Source: an uncultured Paracoccaceae bacterium
Lineage (GTDB): Bacteria; Pseudomonadota; Alphaproteobacteria; Rhodobacterales; Rhodobacteraceae
DNA: 45,062 bases
Direction of reading: 5' to 3'
NCBI GenBank assembly: GCA_947496605.1
Contig: CANMDF010000008.1
Coordinates: 1-45,062 of the forward strand
Shown: positions 1-8,257 of the stretch, one piece after another
How positions within the stretch are numbered: position 1 is the first letter of the stretch
Layout: every line of letters begins with the position of its first letter
Position numbers and translations under genes: made by a program
Notes under the pieces: generated by a model
The model's input: only the letters and a program-made list of their open reading frames with translations
What the model was told of the DNA's origin: nothing
The model's database searches: none

Positions 1-304
1 CAACCACTGCAGCAAAGTCATATGAGCCATTCTCTTCCATGACTCCACACATGCTTGCGGTGGCAACGAAGTCCAGTCGTTTGTTGAAGGGTAAATCTGG
101 TAAAAGCGGGCGGGAAGCGGTCATTCGCTGCGCTCGCGCCATTGGCAGCTTTCGATATTCTGTGCACCTTTGTTATGCTCTTGGATGGATAACAAGTGTG
201 AATAATCGTGGAATATTGATTGAGCAAACTTCTCCTGTCTGCAGTGTCAAACCATCTCTTATCTTATTTTTCTTTGGTTATGTTAGGTCTCAGCTCACCC
301 TCAG
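1..304. other. Non-coding left edge with a repeat fragment
   Basis: I see no convincing gene here. Around 113-160 there is a stretch reading AAGCGGTCATTCGCTGC followed by GGCAGCTTT. It recurs in altered form at about 4810-4855 and 43515-43535 and belongs to the dispersed intergenic repeats of this window. Short ORFs on both strands lack ribosome binding sites and overlap this repeat. Confidence 0.4.
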
Positions 305-326
305 ATTAACAAATCATTAACAGCTC
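305..326 (+). promoter_or_regulatory. Tandem 11-bp repeat, candidate response-regulator operator
   Basis: Two adjacent 11-mers, ATTAACAAATC (305-315) and ATTAACAGCTC (316-326), are followed by a weaker ATTCTGAAGCA. Direct half-sites repeated every 11 bp are the usual layout for OmpR/PhoB-type regulators. The site lies about 100 bases before the first gene of the PepSY/response-regulator/kinase group. Autoregulation is inferred from position only. Confidence 0.35.
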
Positions 327-423
327 ATTCTGAAGCAGTTCATTGATGTTGTGTCATCCATCTCAACAACCGCGCGGTCCAAATCGAATCGCATGGACTG
401 TGAAAGACCGGGAGAGTATGAAT

Positions 424-606
424 ATGTCAGTTACTTACGTTAGCTTTGTGAAGGCCAATATGGAAAACACAAAGCAGCAAAAGAAGACGAAAATTCGCAT
501 TGGCTCCGATGAACCATCCAAAGGAATTGAGAGACGGTTCCCGAGCGTCGATAGTGTCCTTTGCGACATCGATGCAAAGTTGGAAAAACTTACTTTAGCG
601 AGCTGA
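424..606 (+). CDS. Small hypothetical protein, 60 aa
   Basis: I do not recognise this protein. The start at 424 is chosen because GGGAGAG (410-416) lies about 7 bases upstream; an in-frame ATG at 418 is also possible. The product is soluble and charged, with a Lys-rich centre (KQQKKTK) and no membrane segment or signal peptide. It stops 38 bases before the PepSY protein gene and reads in the same direction, so it may be the first gene of the two-component operon. Given its size it could also be chance. Confidence is modest. Confidence 0.4.
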   Translation: MSVTYVSFVKANMENTKQQKKTKIRIGSDEPSKGIERRFPSVDSVLCDIDAKLEKLTLAS

Positions 607-644
607 GACTGAAGGTTGACCTAATCGAGCATATCCCAATTAAA

Positions 645-1163
645 ATGCGCCATAATTTAAAGCCACTACTGTTTACAGCACTCATCGCTCTGTCGCCAAT
701 CGACGTGGCCGCTGACGTGCTTGAGTTGTCTCAGAGCCAGATGCGTCAGCTAGTATCTCAAGAACAAGTTCTTGGCTCTGAGGCAATTGTCGCGGAAGCC
801 GCTAAGAATTTTGGCGGCGTTGTGATGGATATTCGGGGGTTTCTGTCGGAAGGACGGATGACTTACCGTCTGCTGATGCGACGCAACGATGGTGCAGTAA
901 TCGAGTTGCTTTACAATGGTACGGACGGACAACGCATTTCGCACAGAAGCGAAATAGGGCAGGTCGTTTCAACTGTTGCACGCAGTTTCAACGGTAACTC
1001 TGGCAACAACGGTAACTCGGGTAATAACGGCAACTCAAGCAACAACAGTAACTCGGGCAACAACAGTAACTCGGGCAACAACGGTAACTCTGGCAACAAC
1101 GGTAACTCGGGTAACAACGGTAATTCTGGCAACAACGGCAGGGGCAATGGCCGCGGCAATTAG
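645..1163 (+). CDS. Secreted PepSY-domain protein with Asn/Gly/Ser-rich tail
   Basis: The start at 645 gives a clean signal peptide of about 23 residues ending near DVAA; an upstream in-frame start at 561 would add a charged stretch before it. Residues about 25-110 look like a PepSY domain: a helix with AIVAEAAKNFGG, then strands with R-x-L and Y-R-L-L, then a DGAVIELLYNGTDG turn. The last 55 residues are a low-complexity NGNSGN repeat ending in GRGNGRGN. PepSY proteins beside a response regulator and kinase are common in proteobacteria and are thought to modulate signalling or proteases in the periplasm. It precedes the regulator by 53 bases. The exact function is unknown. No good ribosome binding site is visible, so the start rests on the signal peptide. 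Confidence 0.7.
   Translation: MRHNLKPLLFTALIALSPIDVAADVLELSQSQMRQLVSQEQVLGSEAIVAEAAKNFGGVVMDIRGFLSEGRMTYRLLMRRNDGAVIELLYNGTDGQRISHRSEIGQVVSTVARSFNGNSGNNGNSGNNGNSSNNSNSGNNSNSGNNGNSGNNGNSGNNGNSGNNGRGNGRGN
993..1140 (+). repeat. In-gene tandem 18-bp repeat encoding NGNSGN
   Basis: About eight imperfect 18-base units such as AACGGTAACTCGGGTAAC code for the Asn/Gly/Ser tail of the PepSY protein. Units differ mostly by silent changes, with a few Gly-to-Ser changes (NSSNNS). Such arrays can vary in copy number between strains. Confidence 0.85.
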
Positions 1164-1216
1164 ATTGCCCTTCTTTCGCCCTAAAAAGGTCGCCCATACA
1201 CTCTAGTGAGTTACAG

Positions 1217-1879
1217 ATGCGTATCCTAGTTGCTGAAGATGATCTTGAACTGGCTGACCAAGTCAAATTGACGCTTACGCGTGAAGGGCATGCCGTTGAT
1301 TTGGCCCCTGATGGTGAAGAAGCGAAATTTCTGGGTGAGACCGAACCCTATGATTTGATCATTCTTGATTTAGGACTGCCCAAGCAGGACGGTATTTCGG
1401 TCCTCAAGTCTTGGCGCAATGCCGGAATCAACATCCCCATACTCATTCTGACAGCACGTGATGGATGGACAGATCGCGTCGATGGCCTTGATGCTGGCGC
1501 GGATGATTATCTGGTGAAGCCATTCCATGTGCCAGAACTGACCGCGCGGGCCCGCGCTTTGCTCAGGCGCAATGCGACGCAAAAGAACCCAATCTTTGAA
1601 AAAGGTGATATCAGGTTTGACAGCAGGAACGGTAAAGTCAGCAAAGATCAGTTTCCTGTCATGCTAACTGCTCAGGAAACTGCCGTGCTTTCATATCTTT
1701 TCCACAACGCAAACCGTCCAATTAGTCAAACCGAGTTGTCTGAACATATTTACGAATACGATGATGATCGGGATTCAAACACTGTTGCTGTGTTTATCAC
1801 GCGCCTGCGCAAGAAACTGGGCAATGATTTGATCGAAACAGAACGTGGTCGAGGATATTCGATCCAGCTTGAACAGTGA
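1217..1879 (+). CDS. OmpR/PhoP-family response regulator
   Basis: A 220-residue two-domain regulator. The receiver domain (1-115) has the acidic pair D8/D9, the phosphoacceptor D51 in LIILDLGLPKQDG, T79 and K101. The C-terminal winged helix (about 128-218) ends with the typical VFITRLRKKLG and GRGYSIQ elements of OmpR-type DNA binding. It is followed by a histidine kinase whose GTG start overlaps its stop, so the two are translationally coupled. Length and sequence resemble PhoP/TctD/FeuP-like regulators, but the stimulus cannot be read from sequence. The PepSY gene upstream suggests an envelope or metal/peptide stress signal; that is inference. Confidence 0.92.
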   Translation: MRILVAEDDLELADQVKLTLTREGHAVDLAPDGEEAKFLGETEPYDLIILDLGLPKQDGISVLKSWRNAGINIPILILTARDGWTDRVDGLDAGADDYLVKPFHVPELTARARALLRRNATQKNPIFEKGDIRFDSRNGKVSKDQFPVMLTAQETAVLSYLFHNANRPISQTELSEHIYEYDDDRDSNTVAVFITRLRKKLGNDLIETERGRGYSIQLEQ

Positions 1880-3210
1880 AGTCGCTTCAAAGTCGAGCGG
1901 TTGCCGGGGGTGCGGTTTGGGCCACGGTGGTGGCTCTGGCTGGTGCAAATTCTATTGGGAGCTATCTTGAAAGCCTTACACTCACAAGATTCGATGCGTT
2001 CCTGGCAGCCAGACATTCGCAGGCTGTTGTCGCATTAGCCAACACGCGTGGCGATAGCGAGGCAATGCCTGCCCAGCTTTTTGATCCGGTATATCAAAGA
2101 CCGTTTTCAGGTGATTACTGGCAAGCCATCAGCACCGATGGCCGCATTGTTGTATCACGGTCGATGGCCGACGCTCTATTAACTGTGGCGTCACCATCTG
2201 ATAGTGATGCTGAGATTGCGTATATTGTCGGGCCAGCGCAGCAATCGCTGAGGGCACTTTCGCAAAATGTGATGATTGATGATGGATCAACATGGACTGT
2301 GACAGTTGCCTCGTCGACCGCACCGATTGAAGAAGACAGGCAAGGCCTAAGACGCAGACTAGGCGTTGCATTCGCGTTTGTTGTTTTCGTCGCATCCGCC
2401 GGCGCATTCGTTCTGGTTCTATTTACTTTGCGCCCCCTATCACAACTGCGCAAAGACGTCATTGCACGCAGAGAACAAGAGGGTGAGCTTCCAACAGATG
2501 ATTATCCATTTGAGGTGAAACCACTTGTCGCAGATATCAACGATCTTTTAGCAAGAAACAGAGACATCATTGACCGGTCTCGCCGGCAAACGGTTGATCT
2601 GGCGCATGCACTTAAGACGCCTTCTGCTGTGCTGCGAATTGAACTGTATGAACTACAAATGCAAGGGGCTGACGTACAAAGGGGTATGAATGCGCTGGAT
2701 CGACTAGATGCCCAGCTGAAACGTTCGTTCGCACGGATGAAGGCGTCACAGGACAGCGCATCCGAAGGTGCAGTGACAAGTCTAGAGGTCAGCTTGGGCA
2801 GGTTAGGGCGGGCCTTCACAACACTTGCCAAGAAAAACGGCCAAACGATTAGTTTTAGTGGCCCTCCAGGCCTTCATGCAAAAATCAATCAAGTCGACTT
2901 TGAGGAAATCATCGGAAACTTGTTGGACAATGCATTCAAGTGGTCGAGAAAGACGATCACACTCGCCGCAACAGCTTCTGAGGGCTGGATCCAATTGGTC
3001 ATTGAGGACGACGGTGATGGCTTTGCGGAAGGTCAAGCTGACAGGGCCCTCATCAGTGGGCAACGGCTTGACGAATCCAAGCCGGGCACAGGCCTGGGTT
3101 TGGCAATCGCATCGGATCTTATTGCCGCTTATCGAGGAACAATCGAACTTGGGCGTTCTGAACAGCTCGGGGGCGCGAAAATCATTGTTGGACTGCGCCG
3201 GTCTGATTGA
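1876..3210 (+). CDS. Membrane sensor histidine kinase
   Basis: The 444-residue protein starts with GTG at 1876, overlapping the TGA of the regulator gene. Membrane segments lie at about residues 10-30 and 162-184, bracketing a periplasmic sensor of about 130 residues. The dimerisation/phosphoacceptor box has H244 in DLAHALKTPSAVLR. The ATPase domain shows an N box (NLLDNAFKWS), G1 (DDGDGF) and G2 (GTGLGLAIASDL). It should phosphorylate the neighbouring response regulator. The architecture resembles PhoQ-like kinases with an uncharacterised periplasmic sensor. The ligand is unknown. The gene ends 6 bases before a convergent small gene. Confidence 0.92.
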   Translation: MKSLQSRAVAGGAVWATVVALAGANSIGSYLESLTLTRFDAFLAARHSQAVVALANTRGDSEAMPAQLFDPVYQRPFSGDYWQAISTDGRIVVSRSMADALLTVASPSDSDAEIAYIVGPAQQSLRALSQNVMIDDGSTWTVTVASSTAPIEEDRQGLRRRLGVAFAFVVFVASAGAFVLVLFTLRPLSQLRKDVIARREQEGELPTDDYPFEVKPLVADINDLLARNRDIIDRSRRQTVDLAHALKTPSAVLRIELYELQMQGADVQRGMNALDRLDAQLKRSFARMKASQDSASEGAVTSLEVSLGRLGRAFTTLAKKNGQTISFSGPPGLHAKINQVDFEEIIGNLLDNAFKWSRKTITLAATASEGWIQLVIEDDGDGFAEGQADRALISGQRLDESKPGTGLGLAIASDLIAAYRGTIELGRSEQLGGAKIIVGLRRSD

Positions 3211-3216
3211 GATCTA

Positions 3217-3513
3217 CTAGTTGAGGTTTTGTTCATATCGCCGCGAAAAGCAGACTGCAGCTCCTGTCAACGCAATTGACCCTCCCAAGCTGTATGCCAT
3301 CACTGCTGTGAAAACTCCAAGATCAAGGGTTAATGCTGTCACTGCCAATGCTGTGCCACAAAAAAAAGAGCAGGCAAGGCTAGCGATAAGTGGAGACCCA
3401 TTTTTGCTGACAGGTCGCGCAGATACTGGGCCCGGGAGAGCGTTCGATTTCTGATTTTTCATTTTGTTTACTGCCTGGTGATGACATGTCGATAAAGCAA
3501 GTTTTGCAGACAT
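3217..3513 (-). CDS. Small two-helix membrane protein
   Basis: About 98 residues with two hydrophobic stretches, LIASLACSFFCGTALAVTAL and VFTAVMAYSLGGSIALTGAA, so a small inner-membrane protein. I do not recognise a family. ATG at 3513 is used; a TTG at 3525 or an ATG at 3462 (which would start MKNQKSN) are alternatives, and none has a strong ribosome binding site. It runs convergently into the kinase gene. The two membrane segments make it likelier to be real than most short ORFs here. Confidence 0.5.
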   Translation of the reverse strand: MSAKLALSTCHHQAVNKMKNQKSNALPGPVSARPVSKNGSPLIASLACSFFCGTALAVTALTLDLGVFTAVMAYSLGGSIALTGAAVCFSRRYEQNLN

Positions 3514-3639
3514 CTCATGAACCAACTCGGAACGGGGTCATAATGCTGTGTTAATCAACCACCGCCAATATGTTAGCTGCGTTTGATATTTTGTGTTGTC
3601 GAAGCCTAGAAAATGAAACCTGTGTTTGTACGCATGTTC

Positions 3640-3900
3640 TATGGCATCCACTGAAGCTTAATCGCTTTCCAAAGGGTTGACCCTAGTTGCAGCCCTGAAA
3701 ACGGAGAGCTGGAAACAGAGCGGACGTTTGCTGCAGACGTCTCGAATGACTGCTTTGGGCCGTCCTTGCAGGGGGTGCAACCCCCGTGATGTGAACATCC
3801 TAAAAACGATCTAATGGCCGCGAAGAGCCCAAAGTTGCGGATGCTGCGCGTTGCTCCAACGTCTGTCTTGGGCTTCAATTGCGCCAGAGATGTTCTCCCG
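3640..3900. repeat. Dispersed intergenic repeat, copy A
   Basis: The gap from 3514 to 3940 holds no gene I can support. It contains GACTGCTTTGGGCCGTCC (3747-3764) and a right part, CTAATGGCCGCGAAGAGCCC (3811-3830), then CAAAGTTGCGGATGCTGCGCG. The same pieces recur in order at 4939-5050 and, in part, at 13575-13620. Copies differ by substitutions and small gaps. Confidence 0.6.
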
Positions 3901-3940
3901 ATAAACTGTGTCCTGATCACGCAACTTGGGGAGGGGTGAT

Positions 3941-4738
3941 GTGACTGGACTTGGAGGAACGGACTTTATTGAAGCTGGCACTGGGCCAAAGGTGATCCTT
4001 ATTCATTCCAGCGTTGCCGGTGCGCGGCAATGGGGCGGCCTCATGAACGCTCTTACGGACAGGTTTCACTTCATTGCCATCAACCTTTTTGGATACGGCG
4101 CTACCAAGCCGTGGTCAAAACGAAAAACGCAGACTCTGGAAGACCAAGCCAGACTGCTGGCGCCCTTTGTTCCAGATGACGGAAGCAAGTTTTCGATAGT
4201 GGGTCATTCCTTTGGCGGAAGCGTCGCGATGAAGGCTGCCGCTATATTCAGAAGCCATGTCGATCGTCTGGTTTTGATTGAACCCAACCCGTTTTATCTC
4301 TTGCAACAAAATGGGCGCGATGAAGCCTTTCAAGAAGCATTGAGTCTGCGTAACTCAATCAAACAAAGTGGAACCGACGACACTTGGCCCATCGCCGCTG
4401 AGATATTTGCGAATTATTGGACCGGCGCGGGTAGCTGGGACGCCATGTCAGAAGAGCGACGCATGAAATTCACCTCTGCATTGGAGCCCAATTTCCATGA
4501 ATGGGATGGTGTGATGAACGAAGAGACTCCGTTGTCTGTTTGGCAGGCCGACCTGCCCGACAAGACGACGGTCGTATCTGCGGCGGACACGGTTCGCACA
4601 ATCTATGAAATCGTTTCGTTGATGAAGCACAGCGTTCCTCAATGGCGGTTTAAAAAGATTGAACGCGGCGGACACATGGCGGCAATGACAAAGCCTGACC
4701 TCATAAACCCCATCATAGAGGACGCGCTGGCGAGCTAA
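3941..4738 (+). CDS. Alpha/beta hydrolase
   Basis: A 265-residue alpha/beta-hydrolase-fold protein. The GTG at 3941 is preferred because GGGGAGGGG (3928-3936) sits 4 bases upstream; a TTG at 3926 is inside that site. Visible elements are the oxyanion region (ILIHSSVAGARQW), the nucleophile elbow GHSFGG with S90, and the catalytic His in RGGHMAAM near the C-terminus. Substrate cannot be assigned; the family includes esterases, epoxide hydrolases and dehalogenases. It stands alone between two repeat-bearing gaps, with no obvious operon partner. Confidence 0.85.
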   Translation: MTGLGGTDFIEAGTGPKVILIHSSVAGARQWGGLMNALTDRFHFIAINLFGYGATKPWSKRKTQTLEDQARLLAPFVPDDGSKFSIVGHSFGGSVAMKAAAIFRSHVDRLVLIEPNPFYLLQQNGRDEAFQEALSLRNSIKQSGTDDTWPIAAEIFANYWTGAGSWDAMSEERRMKFTSALEPNFHEWDGVMNEETPLSVWQADLPDKTTVVSAADTVRTIYEIVSLMKHSVPQWRFKKIERGGHMAAMTKPDLINPIIEDALAS

Positions 4739-4804
4739 ACAGTCACAGCGTCTGAGCAAAAACAAGGCGACGGTTCTCGTGCCAAATTCTGGAAGCTGTG
4801 GATT

Positions 4805-5060
4805 TGGCAATGCGGTCATTTGACCGACCGCTCCAAGCGGCAGCTTTGTCCGCAGACTATGAGTTCGAGCAGACTAACATTTTGGCAGCGCGGCGAATGT
4901 CCGGAAAGCGGGCTGCAACTGCAGCAACCAAACCAATCGATGGATGACGGCTTTGGGCCGTCCTGACCCGGGCTATCCACCTAGGAAAGCTAGATGCTGC
5001 ATCGCCTCTGATTTCCGCGAATAGCCCAAACTGCGTAATGCCGCGCGGCGCACGAATGTC
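4805..5060. repeat. Dispersed intergenic repeat, copy B
   Basis: This copy has the fullest set of modules: GCGGTCATTTGACCGACCGC (4811-4830), the left core GCGCGGCGAATGTCCGGAAA (4888 on) with GCGGGCTGCAACTGCAG, then GACGGCTTTGGGCCGTCC, and a right module with GCGAATAGCCCAAACTGCG. It fills most of the 430-base gap between the two hydrolase genes. No gene is supported in the gap. Confidence 0.6.
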
Positions 5061-5167
5061 CGGCCCTAGCGGCGAATGTTTCGCAGATTCTGAAATCTGT
5101 GCAACAATGGCAGAGTTACAAAGGACCAATTTCTCGGCGGTGTTTTTTGCCGCAACTTGGAGGAACT

Positions 5168-6586
5168 ATGTATTTCAGATCAGTGTTTCTTCTTCTTTTG
5201 TATTTATTGTTGATAGGGTGTGCCGTTACCGAGAAACAGGATGGCCCTATTACGCCAGGCTGCGAAGCGAACGCAAACAGGCAGATGTGTGAAGAACTAC
5301 TTGCCTCAAGGTTCTACGGGATTTCAATTGACCGTCTCAAAAATGAAATTTCTCATGACAGTTTCGTAGTTTCGTTCGACAAGTCAGAAGCAGCGAGGTT
5401 TGTCTTGCCCGATTGCCAGCCCAACGAGGATGACAGTGACTTTGCAGGTTGCAACCTCTTTCTATCGGAAGATCATTCATTCGATTTCACACTGGCCAAT
5501 TCGCATCCCTCCGACAGCTATCGAAGCAGGTTGACCAAAACACTGACTGGACAGTCTAAAAACATCTTCGTGTCTTCCATCAGCACCAATACTAGCGAGT
5601 TCAGTTTTTCGATCGTCAATGAGCCGTGTTTTGAGACGCTGACGTCTAAAACAACTCAATCCAACCCGCTCCAGAGATGCACTCTCATTGCTTTCGAGCA
5701 TCTTGAACTAGCACTTACTCAGCAGCTACGAAGTGTCGACTACACGCATGTCATTGTATACTCCACCGGTTGGAATACTGCTCCGGAAGAGTCAGTTGCT
5801 CGCTATGCTCAATCGCTGGATGCGATGGAACTTGCGAGTAGTGATGCGGGGCTAGAATTTAAGCCATTGCTAATCGGCATCACTTGGCCATCGAACTGGC
5901 GGCTGCCGGTACTAAGTTACCAGAATAAGGCCAACGATGCTGATGAAATTGGTCAAGTCTGGGGTGGTTACCTTCTCAATGAAACGATCCCTGCTGCGAT
6001 GACGAACGTGGGTGTAGGTAGTGCTGATCAGCCTATTTTTGTTGTCATCGGTCACAGCTTCGGTGCACGTGCGCTTGCAACGGCAACTAGCTCAGGTCAA
6101 TTCACCGCTTGGCCTGGAAAGAGCATGGAAGTGTCTCTGGATCACCTTGTTTTGTTGCAACCTGCATTTAGCGCAGCGCGTCTCTATGCCGATCCCACAA
6201 GGACCGGTGGTAGCCACTTTCGCTACTATCCCAATATCGAAGAAATGGCGGGATCCGTGATCGCCACGAGCTCAGGAAACGATGTGGCGGTTTTGGTTGC
6301 ATTCTATGTCAACGAATTCAACGGGCACCTTGGAAGCAGCTTCTCGTGGGAAGCAATATGCGGAAAGGATCAGGATGACGGTTTCATAAGCTCGCGCCAA
6401 GCTCGGTTTTGGAGCTATCGTTTTTATTGCGTATCCGATGATCAGGACGACGTCGTTGAGGGCGCACTCAGTCCCGCCGCAGCGGGCAGGATCAAACTGC
6501 TACGACTAGACGGCCTTATCCCAGATCATGGCGAAGTATTCGGTGGTTCGGTCGCTAGTGTCATTTTGCCGATAATAGCTCAGTAG
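5168..6586 (+). CDS. Lipoprotein alpha/beta hydrolase (DUF900-like)
   Basis: Start at ATG 5168 after TTGGAGGA; the product is 472 residues. A lipoprotein signal is clear: hydrophobic LLLLYLLLIG followed by C18 (lipobox LIGC). The hydrolase part begins near VIVYSTGWNT, has a nucleophile elbow VIGHSFGARAL with S297, and a likely catalytic His in DHGEVFGG close to the C-terminus. The arrangement resembles DUF900-type esterase/lipase-like proteins. It is probably anchored to a membrane facing the periplasm. The substrate is unknown. It has no close neighbour on the same strand. Confidence 0.8.
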   Translation: MYFRSVFLLLLYLLLIGCAVTEKQDGPITPGCEANANRQMCEELLASRFYGISIDRLKNEISHDSFVVSFDKSEAARFVLPDCQPNEDDSDFAGCNLFLSEDHSFDFTLANSHPSDSYRSRLTKTLTGQSKNIFVSSISTNTSEFSFSIVNEPCFETLTSKTTQSNPLQRCTLIAFEHLELALTQQLRSVDYTHVIVYSTGWNTAPEESVARYAQSLDAMELASSDAGLEFKPLLIGITWPSNWRLPVLSYQNKANDADEIGQVWGGYLLNETIPAAMTNVGVGSADQPIFVVIGHSFGARALATATSSGQFTAWPGKSMEVSLDHLVLLQPAFSAARLYADPTRTGGSHFRYYPNIEEMAGSVIATSSGNDVAVLVAFYVNEFNGHLGSSFSWEAICGKDQDDGFISSRQARFWSYRFYCVSDDQDDVVEGALSPAAAGRIKLLRLDGLIPDHGEVFGGSVASVILPIIAQ

Positions 6587-6640
6587 CTATGAAGCTAGGA
6601 CCACGTCGCGTAATTCTCCCTGACCCATATTTTGCGTTCG

Positions 6641-6700
6641 CAGCGAATGGCGGCAATGCGGGCTGCAATCGCAGAATTGTATAGACCGGGTGAGAGTCCG
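6641..6700. repeat. Dispersed intergenic repeat, copy C (left core)
   Basis: CAGCGAATGGCGGCAATGCG followed by GGCTGCAATCGCAG matches the left cores of copies B and D. A short hairpin, ACCGG-GTGAGAGT-CCGGT, follows at 6685-6702. Confidence 0.6.
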
Positions 6701-6706
6701 GTATGG

Positions 6707-6724
6707 GCCGCCCTTACGGGCGGC
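6707..6724. terminator. Hairpin between lipoprotein gene and integrase pseudogene
   Basis: GCCGCCC-TTAC-GGGCGGC forms a perfect 7-bp stem with a 4-base loop. On the + strand a TTGGAGTTTT tail follows. It lies between the 3' ends of two convergent genes and could terminate both, though the T-tract is weak. Confidence 0.5.
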
Positions 6725-6732
6725 TTGGAGTT

Positions 6733-7365
6733 TTAGATTTCAATTGCTTCCAAAATAGCCAATGCATCCTCAAGCTCGACGCCGAGATATCGGATTGTGC
6801 TATCCAACTTGGTGTGGCCAAGCATTAGCTGCACGGCTCGGAGATTTCCCGTCTTTTTATAGATCTGCGTAACCTTGGTGCGACGCATTGAATGGGTGCC
6901 ATAGGCCGTCGCTTCAAGGCCAATCGATGTTACCCAGTCGCGCACAATCCGCGCGTACTGACGGGTAGAAATGTGCAGTCGTTCGTGAAAACGCCCTGGC
7001 CAAAGATATTCCGACCCGACCATCAATTCGTCTTCCATCCATTTCTCAACTGACGCTCTAGTCCCTTCCGATATCTCAAACCGTACAGGTTTCTGTGTCT
7101 TGCTCTGTAGCACCGACGCCCGTTTCTTGATTTGGCCGGATGCCATGACGTCAACTACCCTCATCTTCACGAAATAACTCTCGCAAAGTTTGCTGTCGAT
7201 TGCCATGTTGAACAACGCGCGGTCGCGATGGTTCTCGGCCAGTTCCAGTCACACTCGGATCACCCAAACGTGTTTGGGCTTTGGCGGTCGTTTCTGGCCA
7301 ACGATGCGACCTTTGTTCCAAGCTGGACGAAGTGCGCGAATGGCTGGTAGGTTTGGTGTTTCCAT
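6733..7365 (-). pseudogene. Tyrosine recombinase/integrase, broken by stop codon
   Basis: The full reading frame of about 210 codons starts with METPNLPAIRALRPAWNKGR at 7365 and runs to 6733. It is cut by a TGA at 7249-7251, between VWVIRV and LELAENHRDRALFN. From memory of the family an Arg is expected there, so CGA to TGA is the likely change. The catalytic half keeps THSMRR, LGHTKLDSTIRYLG and the tyrosine. However, the segment where this family reads SKLRGCDLV instead reads SKLCESYFV, so the first catalytic Arg is lost. Both changes point to an inactive remnant of a phage- or island-type integrase. The frame is otherwise intact. Confidence 0.8.
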
Positions 7366-7740
7366 AACTGATCCTTCAATCTGCCACACCCTCCACAACG
7401 TCAACCCGACGTTGACAGGGCACCGTATCACGGTCTTGTTGCCTAACACCTCAGGTCCGAATTGAACCCATCCTGCGATTTCCAGTTTCTCACGGCCTGC
7501 GTCCTTAACGTATAAAATGCGGCAAGCGTTTGACCTTTGGTGCAGCCTTGCTTTCACCTCAAACGCTCCAGCCAAGGCGATTGTTTATCATCGCCGTAAT
7601 TGCTCAAGTTGGGAACATGCGCGGTTACGGCACACGTATCTCAGTGATAAGGTAATTTTCGCCAAACTGGCCGTTTCTTCACTTTAACCGAGACTCAGCG
7701 TTGCCGAAGCCGTACGGTCGTCATCTGAAGCGATGTGATC
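7366..7740. other. Gap between integrase remnant and BLUF gene
   Basis: No gene is supported. The minus-strand frame of the integrase stays open up to 7575, but that part shows no family resemblance. A short inverted pair, CAACGTCAACCCGACGTTG, lies at about 7397-7415 and could be a regulatory or attachment remnant. Confidence 0.3.
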
Positions 7741-8211
7741 ATGCGTCTATCAATGCATGTTCATGCATCGCTCAATCCCGCAGGGGGCCAAACCATCACA
7801 AACCTTATCCAGATCGTCTACGTCTCACAGCCGTTTGGGTTCGATGAGCCAACATTGGCAGGCATTTTGATCGATGCCAGACGCTGCAATAAGCGGGATG
7901 ACGTGACCGGCGCGCTGGTTTGTCGGCATGACATCCACCTCCAACTACTGGAAGGACCGGAAGATGCAGTGCGCGCAGCCTATGCACGCATTAGCCGCGA
8001 TGATCGTCATACTGGGGTAAAAGAACTCCTAAATCGCAAGATACAAACCCGATTGTTTGCAAATTGGGCGATGCTTCATGATCCTGCAAAGACATGGATT
8101 TGGACGGAAGAAGAAATCGCGAACGCGGCACTTGATCGCGCGGAGCCCACAGAAATCATAAAAGTATTCAAAGACCTGTCGGATCGGTCCGAGAAACCGG
8201 CTGCGCATTGA
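7741..8211 (+). CDS. BLUF-domain blue-light sensor
   Basis: About 157 residues, a single-domain BLUF (FAD-binding photoreceptor). The key residues are present: Y27 in IVYVSQ, N50 in ARRCNKRDDVTGAL, Q68 in LQLLEGP, and NWAML near residue 115, which holds the Trp/Met pair of the light switch. The N-terminal 20 residues before LIQIVYVSQ are probably a tail or a mis-chosen start; ATG 7741 is used and 7753 is an option. About 40 residues follow the core. Short BLUF proteins signal through protein partners; none is obvious. The oxygenase gene 46 bases downstream is the only same-strand neighbour. Confidence 0.9.
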   Translation: MRLSMHVHASLNPAGGQTITNLIQIVYVSQPFGFDEPTLAGILIDARRCNKRDDVTGALVCRHDIHLQLLEGPEDAVRAAYARISRDDRHTGVKELLNRKIQTRLFANWAMLHDPAKTWIWTEEEIANAALDRAEPTEIIKVFKDLSDRSEKPAAH

Positions 8212-8257
8212 TGCAACCCCTTCACGCGTCGATGCAGACGCGCTCGACGATTTGTAA

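Noticed and set aside
39..320. 93-codon frame at the left edge
   Set aside because: Passes through a repeat fragment and has no ribosome binding site.
7249..7251. Programmed readthrough of the integrase stop
   Set aside because: A second inactivating change (loss of the catalytic Arg) makes simple decay more likely.
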